DNA of 64,000 nt from Phocaeicola_A sp964444735 (GTDB taxonomy: Bacteria > Bacteroidota > Bacteroidia > Bacteroidales > Bacteroidaceae): NCBI GenBank assembly GCA_964444735.1, contig CAYUIJ010000003.1:1-64000 (forward strand), in the 5' to 3' direction. The notes beneath the pieces were generated by a model. It made no database searches. It was not told where the DNA came from and worked only from the letters and a program-made list of their open reading frames with translations. The position numbers and the translations under genes were made by a program. Positions 26,315 to 35,807 of this stretch are shown in pieces (position 1 is the first letter of the stretch; the number at the start of each line of letters is the position of its first letter).

Positions 26315-27991
26315 TTAATTCAAAGAATAATTAAAAGAAAAAGCGATATCCACAATCTTTCCAAATCCCTTATATTCAAAGGGCCCGGGATTGTCACGAT
26401 CCAAATCTCCGGCCTGATTCAGGTTCATTTCAACAATTCCGCCCTCATTTCCTCCATAATCCAAAGCAGCCCCCAGACACAAGCCGAGACCATCAGTACT
26501 GCCATCCTCACTGAAAAGATATTGCCAGCCATATCTGAACTTCAATTTCGTTATTTCCGTCATGGCGTTCTCATGTTCGTAAACGGAAGCAAGCTTCGGC
26601 TGGGCCCGGGACAAATCGACTCTGTAAATCTTATTGCCGGCTCCCATAAAAAATATCCTGTCAAAATTATTTGTAGTCGCAAAGCACAGCTTTTCCGGAG
26701 CCACGCCTTCCGGAACCGGGAACACAAACTCTCCCGAGCAGACAGGAGTGGTGGCAGAAGAATCCCATCCTTCAGAATCTATCTCGCAGACGTGAATATT
26801 GCCGTCCGTCTCGTCATAAAAGAACACCAGCATTTTCATGCTGTCACTGGCATATCCCATCCCTAATAATTTCTTATTCATGCCTATAGTATTCGGATCA
26901 AACTCATTCGGGTAATCATTTTCTCCTATCAGCCTTATTCTGTCATACACCTTCGACGGATCTATGTCATTATATCCCAGTCTGAAGAGCCCGTTGTCGT
27001 AATAATCATTGTCATCATAAGAAGCCGGCATCTGAAGCAAACGATGATTCAATTTATCATACAATATGTATCTTCCATATACCGGACATCCCATTTGAAT
27101 TTCAAAATCCTCACTGCTATCAGCAAAACGTACCGGGAAATAGAGAGACCACGTATCTCCATTGGCATAAAACAACTTTCCGCCATCAATAAATATCTCC
27201 CCCACAGAATACACGTTAGAATAAACGAACTCCGGGGCAAATCCGCCGCCGCCGTTTTCTGTCTTGACATACAGCATCTGCTCCAGCGTCCAGATATTTT
27301 CTAACGAACTCCCGTTCATAAGAAGAGCGTCCTTATCAGTCACTACCATAATCATAGGTTTATTTTTGTCCATGGTTATCTCCCTGGGACACATATATAA
27401 AGGATCTGAAAGCAGTTGCAACGGACGCCCTTGCAAAGGCAGACTTACGCCCTTGTCTTCTTTGTATGCATCCGGAGTTATCATTCTCTCCTCCGTATTT
27501 CCGTCCACGCATCCCAAAACACTTTTGCCCTCATTTTCCTGCAGCACGAACCAACACCAGCTATAGGGCACCACAGGAACGACTTTCGTCACCGCATACC
27601 ATTCCGATCCGTCACCTCTTGTATCCTTTACGGTCAGACGCATATCATACGACTGTATATCGCCTCTCTTCAAATACGCTTTAAATATCCGTTCATTACC
27701 GACAACCTCCCATCCCAGAATACCTCCGCGACTTATTTCTTTTTCCCATACATACGTCAGGTTCTCTTCTCCTTCCGCCAGTGTCTGCGTGAATTCCGGA
27801 CTTATCTCAAACAGCACGGAATCGGTCTCCTGTTTCGGCAGATAAACGCTTACCGATTCCGGCATTTTTATATATACCTCATTGACATCATGATAGGTGT
27901 AAGACCCCTTGTCGTCATAACATCCCGTACACAGGAACGAGACGATTCCTGAAAGCAGTACAAAATTTCTCCATATATTTTTCATAGTCAT
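26315..27991 (-). CDS. PKD-like family lipoprotein (Sus module 1)
   Basis: 558 residues. A lipoprotein signal ends at FLCTGC (lipobox Cys near residue 24), followed by YDDKGSYTYHDVNEVYIKMP, typical of the PKD-like family that follows DUF4843 genes. The N-terminal third looks like one or two immunoglobulin-like domains (YVWEKEISRGGILGWEVV); the rest resembles a beta-propeller-like region with repeated Gly and Trp. It is probably a surface-exposed subunit of the SusCD complex. It lies 14 bp after the DUF4843 gene. Paralogue of the gene at 60643-62184. Confidence 0.8.
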   Translation of the reverse strand: MTMKNIWRNFVLLSGIVSFLCTGCYDDKGSYTYHDVNEVYIKMPESVSVYLPKQETDSVLFEISPEFTQTLAEGEENLTYVWEKEISRGGILGWEVVGNERIFKAYLKRGDIQSYDMRLTVKDTRGDGSEWYAVTKVVPVVPYSWCWFVLQENEGKSVLGCVDGNTEERMITPDAYKEDKGVSLPLQGRPLQLLSDPLYMCPREITMDKNKPMIMVVTDKDALLMNGSSLENIWTLEQMLYVKTENGGGGFAPEFVYSNVYSVGEIFIDGGKLFYANGDTWSLYFPVRFADSSEDFEIQMGCPVYGRYILYDKLNHRLLQMPASYDDNDYYDNGLFRLGYNDIDPSKVYDRIRLIGENDYPNEFDPNTIGMNKKLLGMGYASDSMKMLVFFYDETDGNIHVCEIDSEGWDSSATTPVCSGEFVFPVPEGVAPEKLCFATTNNFDRIFFMGAGNKIYRVDLSRAQPKLASVYEHENAMTEITKLKFRYGWQYLFSEDGSTDGLGLCLGAALDYGGNEGGIVEMNLNQAGDLDRDNPGPFEYKGFGKIVDIAFSFNYSLN

Positions 27992-28005
27992 GCAAATTAA
28001 AATTA

Positions 28006-28704
28006 TTAAATACGAGGGAACACTATTTCCAATCCATTGTCATCCACTATCGGCGGATTCCCTTCTTCTTTATAGCGCTCATAAGCATCAATGATTTCCT
28101 GACGTGACTCTTCCGTTCTCGGAATATCCGCATATATATTTCCAGTACAATCCATCATGAAAAAATATTTCGCATCAGAGTAGCTACCCCAAAATGAATC
28201 ATGCCAGTTATACGGCTCTATTGAATAATACACGTCTATCCTGAAAACGCTCTTGTCTACCCTGCCCGGATCAAACTGATGCAGCGGGTTCGTATAATCG
28301 AACATCAGGCACGTTGTATAAGGATCACTCTTCGTGATATTTTCCGGTCTTTTCACCATCACCTTCACCACTTGAATATTCGTATCCAGAGCGGCATAGA
28401 CATATTTTTCATCTAAGACAACCTCCGCATGCAACTCGCTTTCACTATCCTCTGCCACCTTAAAGCAAAAATCCCTCGGCTCAGCAAGCAATTCTCCCTG
28501 AAGCTGTACCTGTACCTCCTTTTCCAAAAACAAATGCTTTTTTATATAATCCGTGTCTTGGAACTCACACCGGCTGCTCTCCCTGTAAAAGTTCAGCCGT
28601 GGAGACTGGCTGTAAAAATCTATTTCATTTTGTTCACACCCGATAATACAAAATCCCGGTATCAGGAGTAACAAACCCAAATCATATCTTTTCATTTTCT
28701 GCAT
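28006..28704 (-). CDS. DUF4843 lipoprotein (Sus module 1)
   Basis: 232 residues. A signal peptide ends at a lipobox (GFCIIGC) and is followed by EQNEIDFYSQSPRLNFYRES. The body has the beta-sandwich-like pattern of DUF4843 (EVQVQLQGELLAEPRDFCFK; SVFRIDVYYSIEPYNWHD). These proteins almost always sit between susD and a PKD-like gene, as here, 2 bp after susD. Four-component SusCD complexes with two extra lipoproteins are known, with peptide bound; by analogy this is one of the extra surface subunits. Paralogue of 59725-60558. Confidence 0.85.
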   Translation of the reverse strand: MQKMKRYDLGLLLLIPGFCIIGCEQNEIDFYSQSPRLNFYRESSRCEFQDTDYIKKHLFLEKEVQVQLQGELLAEPRDFCFKVAEDSESELHAEVVLDEKYVYAALDTNIQVVKVMVKRPENITKSDPYTTCLMFDYTNPLHQFDPGRVDKSVFRIDVYYSIEPYNWHDSFWGSYSDAKYFFMMDCTGNIYADIPRTEESRQEIIDAYERYKEEGNPPIVDDNGLEIVFPRI

Positions 28705-28706
28705 TT

Positions 28707-30194
28707 TTATTGATTGTTACCAAAAGTAATCTCGTCATCCGGAATCGTTATCTTGTAATGACTGCTCATGTCATTCACCGGACAGCGATAAAACGTCTTA
28801 TAGTTCTGATGCTTGTAATAATAGAAAAGCAGGCCTTCTCCCAGGAACTCTTTTCTATATTCCTTCATGATTTCATTTATCCGTACGGTTTTGGCATTAT
28901 CATACCCCTCTCTCGTGTCTAATCCGTCATAGGCGTCATCACCGCGGATCTCGTCATCATAAGAAATCCCCCTGCTCCATCTCACCGTATTCAGCGCCTC
29001 CGCGCTTTTCTCCCTGTCTTTCTCACATTCTGCCACAATATAATACATTTCCGGCAGACGGATTAACGGCACCATATTCTTGCCATCTTCCTCATCACTG
29101 TAACCGCCCTGCTCATACTTACGGCTGTACCTGTAATTCCTGTTCGACTGCCTCTTTGTCGCCCAAGCCCCGTCAGATCCCCTGAAATCGGTACTCCCGC
29201 CTTCAGACTTCTCATATAAGGCGTCAAAACTATCCTCCGTAAGATAAACGTGCTGTACGGGATTGCCTATATCAGGGTTGCTGTTGAAATTCTGATCTAT
29301 CACTTTGTCCAGTTCATAGACATTCAGCCCGAAAATGAACTCCCCAAACAGAATTTTATTGCTATAAGTATTATACAGCCCCCAATAGGGAGCCTCTATG
29401 ACTTCCCGCGCGTAAGCGACGGCCTTTTCCTTACTCTCATCATCCCCCATATAGCAATAGACCCTTGCCAGCATCGCCTTTACGGCAAAAATATTCATCC
29501 GTAACTGCCTTCTGCTGATGAACGCCTCATACAACTTGTTATAGTTTGAGGCATCCCTTGCTGTAAACAGGCGGGTATCATGCTCCTCCAGCAGCTTCTC
29601 CGCCTCATTCAAATCAGCCAATATGCATCCAACCACCTCGTTGGCCGGCAATAAAGGAGTCGCTTCATTATCAAAGCCTGTACGGTAAGCTATTGATTTC
29701 TCCGTAGGGGCGGTACTGTACACAGGCCCGAACATCCGCAGCAGGTCAAAATGCAAGAAAGCGCGCAGCCCTAACGCCTCCCCTTTCATCATTTCGTAAT
29801 AATGCTCCGTTGTGATAACAGAGCGGTTGCTTTCTAAATAAGACAAGAAATTATTGATATTGGCAATGATATTATACATGTTCAGATAAACCGTATTTTT
29901 CAGGCCTGCCGTTTTTTCCGCCTCATAGTCATAACGCTCATCTTCGCTTATGTCAGGAAAATTATCGTAGTTGCATGCCAAAAAATCAAGGAATCCGTAA
30001 GTCAGGTTTTTTGCGTAAAGAGAATTGTCTCCCATCTTGATATAAAAACCGGTAAGCACATCCTTAAAGCCCCCTTCTGTGCTAAACAGATCCTCTGCCT
30101 GAATCGATGTCTTGGGCTGTACGTCCAACCAGTCGGAGCAGGAGGAAATTCCCAGCAATACTATCCCCAATAAAATTATGCATAATCTTTTCAT
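28707..30194 (-). CDS. RagB/SusD family nutrient-binding lipoprotein (module 1)
   Basis: 495 residues. Lipobox LLGISSC then SDWLDVQPKTSIQAEDLFST, a classic SusD start. The helical TPR-like scaffold is seen in LNEAEKLLEEHD and MLARVYCYMGDDESKEKAVA, and the C-terminus has the RKEFLGEGLLFYYYKHQ signature. SusD caps its SusC transporter on the cell surface and binds the ligand. It follows susC by 15 bp. No glycoside hydrolase is near, so the ligand is unlikely to be a complex glycan. Confidence 0.94.
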   Translation of the reverse strand: MKRLCIILLGIVLLGISSCSDWLDVQPKTSIQAEDLFSTEGGFKDVLTGFYIKMGDNSLYAKNLTYGFLDFLACNYDNFPDISEDERYDYEAEKTAGLKNTVYLNMYNIIANINNFLSYLESNRSVITTEHYYEMMKGEALGLRAFLHFDLLRMFGPVYSTAPTEKSIAYRTGFDNEATPLLPANEVVGCILADLNEAEKLLEEHDTRLFTARDASNYNKLYEAFISRRQLRMNIFAVKAMLARVYCYMGDDESKEKAVAYAREVIEAPYWGLYNTYSNKILFGEFIFGLNVYELDKVIDQNFNSNPDIGNPVQHVYLTEDSFDALYEKSEGGSTDFRGSDGAWATKRQSNRNYRYSRKYEQGGYSDEEDGKNMVPLIRLPEMYYIVAECEKDREKSAEALNTVRWSRGISYDDEIRGDDAYDGLDTREGYDNAKTVRINEIMKEYRKEFLGEGLLFYYYKHQNYKTFYRCPVNDMSSHYKITIPDDEITFGNNQ

Positions 30195-30209
30195 AACAAT
30201 AACATTTAA

Positions 30210-33200
30210 TTAAAACAACAGATTTAGTGAGAGTGCGAACTGACGCTCAAAAGGATAGCTCAGGCCTCTCTCCTGCTTCACTGTCGAGATATAAAACAAA
30301 TCCTCCATATTAAAAGAAACCGTCGCGGATGTCAGTCCTAACTTTTTAATGTATGCGGCATTAGACGAATCCATCCTGTAACTAAAGGAAAGGGCTCCCA
30401 TCTGTAATGTGTTTTCATCCATCACAAACCTCGAGCTGGCTTTTGTCATTGACCCCCGTCCGGATATTTTCTTATAGCGGGATCTGTCTCCCATCTTCTG
30501 CCAGCGCAAGTCTAACACCCGCTTGTCTGCATTATACAATAAATCGGCATTTTCGACCTTGTCTACCAACGTCTGATTATACATCTGGCCGCCAAACTTG
30601 TAGGCAAAATTCACATTCATGCTAAAACCTTTATACGTAAAGGCCGAATTTATGTTTCCCTGCCACTTGGGCTCCGTATTGCCATAAGGGACCTGATCCA
30701 CCACATCCCATATTCCGGTCATTTCCCCGTTACGTTTCAAGAAAATTTCCTCTCCGGTCGACGGATCTATTCCCAAGGACCTTACCACCCAGATTCTGTT
30801 CAACGACTCGCCTTCTTCATAATGAGGGAGCGGCGAGGATTCCACGTTGCCGGCATTTACCTCATTCATGTGGCGCAACGCCTGGGATATCTTTTTCAAT
30901 TTGTCCGTATTGTGGGAGCCGTTGACTGAAACCGTCCAATATGCAGACTTCTCGACATTCTTGTACGGAATGAACGCAAGATTGAACTCGACTCCCCTGT
31001 TTTCAATCTCGCCCATATTTTCCGGATAAGAGTTGAACCCCAGAGACGGAGCTATTGTAATCTGAGACAACGAGTTTTTCGTCAGCTTTTTAAAATACTC
31101 AATCCGTGCCGTAATACGCCCGTCAAGCACTCCTGCCTCCAAAGCCAGATTCCAAGTATCCGTCTCCTGCCATTTCAGCTTGTCGTTCGGCATTGCGACC
31201 AGTTCGACTCCCGTTCCGTCAGAGGCCACATAAGGCTTTAAAAGATTTCCGTAAGTGTACAGTTCCTGAGACTGATAAGGGGCGAACCCCTGCGTGCCGG
31301 TTATCCCATAGCTCCCTCTCAACGTCAGTTCTGAAAGGAAATCCGCCCGAGCAAGAAAATTCTCCTTTTTCAGGTCCCAACGCAAACCGGCGGACCAGAA
31401 AGGAGCGAAACGGTTGTCTTTTCCAAACTGAGAAGAGCCGTTTATGCTAATATTAAAATCGGCAGAATATTTATAGTCGTAAGAATATCCGAAACTGCCA
31501 ACCCAGTTTACAGAACGGGTCGTGTTCTCAGTTCCCGTCATCTTCTCATCGTATTTTTTCCCGAACAGCATATCGTCCATATTGTCATTAGGAAATCCCG
31601 TCACATAGGCGCCGTAGCTGCTGTTTTGACTTTCTTGCAACGACATCCGTACATTTCCTGTCACATAATGAACCCTGTTAAACAGTTTGTTATAGCTTCC
31701 GGTCAAATCAAAAGAATAGCTTAGGTTCTCCGTTTGCGTCCTGCGAAAATCTCCCTTTAACGCGGGGTCGCTCTGTTCCAAAAAAGCCGTATGCTGCGCA
31801 GGCCTGAACACGTCTGTCTTCCCCACGCCCTTAGACAACGCGAAACTTCCTTCCAGACGGATATCTTCTGTAGGATCATACTCAATTTTAAATTGTTCCC
31901 TTACACCGAAGCTCGTTGTCCGGTTTTTAGTCTTAAACGTTGTGTTATACATCGGATTGGCATAACTCGACGATCCTTCCATTCCAGGGACAGTACCCGT
32001 AAAATCATCCAGTCTTTTTGTTATCTCGCCATTCTCTCCGTAAGGCCTCAAATAAGGATTCAGCTTTGTATATTCGCTAAAATCGCCCCATGGCGACTCA
32101 TCTCCCACGGCGTCATCCACTGTCACGCTGTTTTTCAATAAAATTTTCTTAAAGCGGTACTGCAAATCCAGCGCCCCGGTTATCGTATTCCGTTTGGATC
32201 CCTTCATCACGCCGGGAGTTCCATTATACCCGAAATACAGCTTATAGCGTAAAGCCCTGTCTCCTCCCTCAAGGGTCAGGGTATGCCTTTCTTGCACGGC
32301 AGTCCTTAACGGCTTATCCAGCCAGTAGGTATTCACGCCGCGTTTCACCTCCCGAAGCTTGGCCTGATAAGTGTTTTTTACATCCGTATTATCACCGTTG
32401 TCATATATTCCCGCCAGCCACTCCGCTTCCAGCTTTTCAGTCGCATTCATCAAATTATAGTCAGACAAATCCGGAGTATCAAACCTTAAGTTTCCGCCGT
32501 AAGTCACCCACAGCCGTCCTTCTTTCGGCAGCTTCGTCGTTATGACAATGACTCCGTTTGCAGCCTTGGCTCCATAAATCGCCGTTGCCGCCGCATCTTT
32601 TAACAAGGTTATTGACTCGACCCTGTCCGGATCCAGATCAACCATTGTCTGTAATGAGATTTCAAAACCGTCTAACATCAATAAAGGCTGATTGGGGTAG
32701 GTTGAATACTCTCCCTGCAAGGTTACCATATCCGCAGAAGACGACAGGCTGCCCCCTCCCGGCAAAGTGGCCTGCCCCCTCATTCGTAAATCGGGCAGAC
32801 TGTTCGGATTTGAGCCGTTCACAAAATCCTCCGTAATCCGAAAGCTGGGATCCATGGCCGACAAAGCCTTTGCAATATTAGTCGTGCTTATTTTTTTCAA
32901 TTCTTCTCCGCTGACGGTAAAAGCCGACCCTGTAAACCCTTCCTTTTTCCGGTTAAACATTCCCGTCACCACAACCTCCGACAACTCCTCGCTGTTTTCT
33001 TCCATTACCACAGACAGCGGCTTCATGCCTTTTTTCAAATCTTTCAGCACAACAGACACATCTTTCATTCCGACAAACGAAAACACCAGCACCGTACCGT
33101 CCGTTCCGGGCACTTCCATAGAAAACCTGCCATCCTTATCGGTAACCGTCCCGATCGTGGTTCCCTTGACCCGGATTGTCACACCAGACAAAACGTACTT

Positions 33201-33428
33201 TTCATTGTCCGTCACGGTTCCCGTAACCAGAACAGTCTCTTTCTCTGCTCCCTTGACAATCTGCCCGGCACGGGCCTGTACCGATTCAAAGCTTGCATCC
33301 GTAACTTCCATTGCAGTCCATCGAGCCCCGGTCATTGCCGTTACCGGAAAAAACGGCATGAACAAAAAGACAGCAGCCGTTTTTTTACATACCAACCGGA
33401 ACTTTCCTACTCCATTCCTTTTTTTCAT
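30210..33428 (-). CDS. SusC/RagA family TonB-dependent transporter (module 1)
   Basis: 1072 residues from ATG 33428 (MKKRNGVGKFRLVCKKTAAV); an earlier start would extend into the AT-rich leader. A signal peptide, then a carboxypeptidase-like regulatory domain (VTGTVTDNEKYVLSGVTIRV, about 65-145), the TonB box region (LSEVVVTG), the plug (KDAAATAIYGAKAANGVIVI) and a 22-strand barrel ending in SLNLLF. It moves ligand bound by SusD across the outer membrane with TonB energy. It lacks the STN signalling domain present in module 2 and has no sigma/anti-sigma pair nearby, so regulation must differ. Confidence 0.95.
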   Translation of the reverse strand: MKKRNGVGKFRLVCKKTAAVFLFMPFFPVTAMTGARWTAMEVTDASFESVQARAGQIVKGAEKETVLVTGTVTDNEKYVLSGVTIRVKGTTIGTVTDKDGRFSMEVPGTDGTVLVFSFVGMKDVSVVLKDLKKGMKPLSVVMEENSEELSEVVVTGMFNRKKEGFTGSAFTVSGEELKKISTTNIAKALSAMDPSFRITEDFVNGSNPNSLPDLRMRGQATLPGGGSLSSSADMVTLQGEYSTYPNQPLLMLDGFEISLQTMVDLDPDRVESITLLKDAAATAIYGAKAANGVIVITTKLPKEGRLWVTYGGNLRFDTPDLSDYNLMNATEKLEAEWLAGIYDNGDNTDVKNTYQAKLREVKRGVNTYWLDKPLRTAVQERHTLTLEGGDRALRYKLYFGYNGTPGVMKGSKRNTITGALDLQYRFKKILLKNSVTVDDAVGDESPWGDFSEYTKLNPYLRPYGENGEITKRLDDFTGTVPGMEGSSSYANPMYNTTFKTKNRTTSFGVREQFKIEYDPTEDIRLEGSFALSKGVGKTDVFRPAQHTAFLEQSDPALKGDFRRTQTENLSYSFDLTGSYNKLFNRVHYVTGNVRMSLQESQNSSYGAYVTGFPNDNMDDMLFGKKYDEKMTGTENTTRSVNWVGSFGYSYDYKYSADFNISINGSSQFGKDNRFAPFWSAGLRWDLKKENFLARADFLSELTLRGSYGITGTQGFAPYQSQELYTYGNLLKPYVASDGTGVELVAMPNDKLKWQETDTWNLALEAGVLDGRITARIEYFKKLTKNSLSQITIAPSLGFNSYPENMGEIENRGVEFNLAFIPYKNVEKSAYWTVSVNGSHNTDKLKKISQALRHMNEVNAGNVESSPLPHYEEGESLNRIWVVRSLGIDPSTGEEIFLKRNGEMTGIWDVVDQVPYGNTEPKWQGNINSAFTYKGFSMNVNFAYKFGGQMYNQTLVDKVENADLLYNADKRVLDLRWQKMGDRSRYKKISGRGSMTKASSRFVMDENTLQMGALSFSYRMDSSNAAYIKKLGLTSATVSFNMEDLFYISTVKQERGLSYPFERQFALSLNLLF

Positions 33429-33968
33429 AATATAAAAATTTAACGTTACTAAAATATTTATGCATAGAAAGTTGTGCATATCATAAATTACGTTATAAAA
33501 GTATGCATTTTAATTATAGTAACATTACCCCCCCCGTATTTAACATATATTTAACGTAAATATACGTGTATTAACACCTTGTCCTCCTTGCAAGCGGCCG
33601 TCTGTCCGCTATGACAGCGGACAATCAGGCCTAAGCCGCAGACATTGCAGACAAGGCCTGTCAAAAACGCGATACGGGCCTTGCCCGGATTACCGGGAAG
33701 ACGGGCGCATTTACAATCCTGCAGTGAAAGATTCTGCCGTCAGTCACCGCGTTCTGCTCGTTTCCATGGATTCCGGTTGCCGGCAAGGGCGGCACAGCCT
33801 GGCAAAATACGGTCCATCCCACAAAAACGGATCTTACAGGAAACCGGCAAATTCAGAGACATCTTACTTCCGCTCATTTTCAGCCATTTGGAATTTTCCA
33901 CGTCATTCCACCGTTGCTTGCGATTATTCAACGGCGAGACTTCCGGCAGACTGGATACGGATATAATT
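33429..33968. other. divergent-side intergenic region upstream of susC (module 1), with C8 tract
   Basis: No gene supported. The first 130 bp, the susC leader and promoter, is very AT-rich; a -7-like TACTTTTA reads toward susC at 33496-33503. A run of eight C lies at 33528-33535, just upstream. A short hairpin TGTCCGC..GCGGACA is at about 33603-33622. The rest shows nothing recognisable. Confidence 0.5.
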
Positions 33969-34745
33969 TTAAACCGTAAAGATACCGGGCACTGATATAA
34001 CAAGCCCATCGTATGCCAAATGCACATGACGAGGCAGTGTCTTTTCCACCTCGCGATGCAATCCTATATGATGGCACATGTGGATAAAGTAGGTTTCCGA
34101 AGGATTCACTCCGGATACAAATTCCAAAGCCTCTTCCACGCTTTGATGAGCCGGGTGCGGCTCATGACGCAGCGCGTTTACAACAAGGCATTTTACACCG
34201 CTCAGATACCGGCGGCTTTCTTCGGGCATTGTCTTCATATCGGTTATATAAGCCATGTCGCCCATACGATATCCCAATATAGGCAGCAGACCGTGCATAA
34301 CCCGGAGGGGAGTTATCTCTACGCCTTTGACAAAGAAAGGAACTCCGTCGGTTATCTTAACCAGATTCACCCGGGGGACACCCGGATATCTGTTTTCTGC
34401 AAAACAATAAGGCATGCGTGTCTTTAAACGTTCGCTTGTACTTTCTTCCGCGTATATGGATATTTCTCCAAAACGGCAAAAGGGACGCAGGTCATCAATT
34501 CCTCCCACATGGTCATAATGCTCGTGAGTTATCAGCACCCCGTCAACCTGTCTAAAAGGAAGATGCATCATCTGCTCCCTGAAATCGGGGCCGCAGTCTA
34601 TTAATATGCGTACGTCATTAACCTCAACCAATGCCGATGTACGCAGTCTTTTATCATGCGCGTCATTTGAAACGCAAACCTCACACTGGCATCCAATCTC
34701 AGGGACCCCCGTAGAAGTGCCGCTTCCAAGTATCGTAACCTTCAT
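33969..34745 (-). CDS. metallo-beta-lactamase fold hydrolase, PhnP-like
   Basis: 258 residues. N-terminal ILGSGTSTGVPEIGCQCEVC and the metal motif THEHYDHVGG (HxHxDH, about residues 75-84), with later ITDMKT and HMCHHIG supplying metal ligands. The Cys-x-Cys-x2-Cys near residues 19-24 fits the PhnP-type zinc site. PhnP hydrolyses cyclic phosphodiesters; in organisms without a phn operon the substrate is unknown. It is the last gene of the DUF4348-murB-hydrolase operon, 21 bp after murB. Confidence 0.9.
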   Translation of the reverse strand: MKVTILGSGTSTGVPEIGCQCEVCVSNDAHDKRLRTSALVEVNDVRILIDCGPDFREQMMHLPFRQVDGVLITHEHYDHVGGIDDLRPFCRFGEISIYAEESTSERLKTRMPYCFAENRYPGVPRVNLVKITDGVPFFVKGVEITPLRVMHGLLPILGYRMGDMAYITDMKTMPEESRRYLSGVKCLVVNALRHEPHPAHQSVEEALEFVSGVNPSETYFIHMCHHIGLHREVEKTLPRHVHLAYDGLVISVPGIFTV

Positions 34746-34766
34746 ATATGCAGATAATGCCAGTCT

Positions 34767-35786
34767 TTAATCAATATAATCAACCTCCGGAAAAATATCA
34801 ACGCCGAACTTCCGTTTCACATCCTGCTGCACGGCATGTGCCAGAAGCATGATTTCCTGTCCGGTCGCACCGCCTAAATTGACAAGCACCAAAGCCTGTC
34901 TTTCATGAACACCGGCTTTTCCCAAGGTACGTCCTTTCCATCCGCACCGGTCAATCATCCATCCCGCGGGAATCTTTACCGAGTCCTTGTCTACCTCATA
35001 ATAAGGCATGGAAGGATACTCGGCCTGCAATTCGCGGAACTGCCCGCGCGGCACAACGGGATTCATGAAGAAACTGCCCGCATTGCCCAGCACTTTAGGA
35101 TCGGGCAATTTACTGCCGCGAACAGCACATACCGCATTCCTCACATTTTCCAGTGTCAAGGGCTTCCTTTCGAGAACCGCTCTCAGATTGCCGTAATCAA
35201 TATGGAAAACCGGATTCTTAACCAGCTTATATACCACATGGGTTACAATATATTTCCCTTTCAGCTCTTTCTTAAATATGCTCTGCCGGTATGCATGCCT
35301 GCACTCATCGGCGTCAAAAAGGCGTATCCGCGCCGTATCCGTCTCTACGGCCTCCACTTGGGCTATTATGTCTTTTGCCTCTACTCCGTACGCGCCTATA
35401 TTCTGTATGGCGCTGGCCCCCACTTCTCCCGGAATAGCCGACAGGTTCTCGGCTCCATACCACTGACGCGCGACACTATAGGCAACGAAGCCGTCCCAGA
35501 CTTCTCCGGCTCCTACTCTCACCCATACGGCCTCATTGTTTTCACGGCAGACTTCCATTCCTTTAATCAGCGAGTGCAATACCGTTCCTTGAAAGTCTCC
35601 GGCAAACAACAAATTACTGCCGCCCCCTATCGGAAGCATCCTTCGGCATCCGCCCGTATGTGCCGTTTCCGCAAGCAGCCTCCTCAAATCATCAACGGTT
35701 GTGTACTCTACAAAGGATTCCGCTTTTACGTTCATGCCGAACGTATTGTGCGCCAATAAAGAATAGTCGCTATATCTGTATGTCAT
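34767..35786 (-). CDS. murB: UDP-N-acetylenolpyruvoylglucosamine reductase
   Basis: 339 residues, type I MurB. The FAD-binding part has RMLPIGGGSNLLFAGDF and NLSAIPGEVGASAIQNIGAYG; the catalytic Ser lies in GNAGSFFMNPVV, and the C-terminus has PAGWMIDRCGWKGRTLGKAG and HERQALVLVN. MurB makes UDP-N-acetylmuramate with NADPH in peptidoglycan synthesis. Complete. It lies between the DUF4348 gene (21 bp) and the PhnP-like hydrolase. Confidence 0.97.
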   Translation of the reverse strand: MTYRYSDYSLLAHNTFGMNVKAESFVEYTTVDDLRRLLAETAHTGGCRRMLPIGGGSNLLFAGDFQGTVLHSLIKGMEVCRENNEAVWVRVGAGEVWDGFVAYSVARQWYGAENLSAIPGEVGASAIQNIGAYGVEAKDIIAQVEAVETDTARIRLFDADECRHAYRQSIFKKELKGKYIVTHVVYKLVKNPVFHIDYGNLRAVLERKPLTLENVRNAVCAVRGSKLPDPKVLGNAGSFFMNPVVPRGQFRELQAEYPSMPYYEVDKDSVKIPAGWMIDRCGWKGRTLGKAGVHERQALVLVNLGGATGQEIMLLAHAVQQDVKRKFGVDIFPEVDYID

Positions 35787-35807
35787 AATAAGATCCGGTT
35801 TCTGTAT

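Noticed and set aside
33645..34027. Overlapping 116- and 95-codon frames beside the metallo-hydrolase gene
   Set aside because: They overlap the real gene's 3' end on both strands and carry no recognisable domain.
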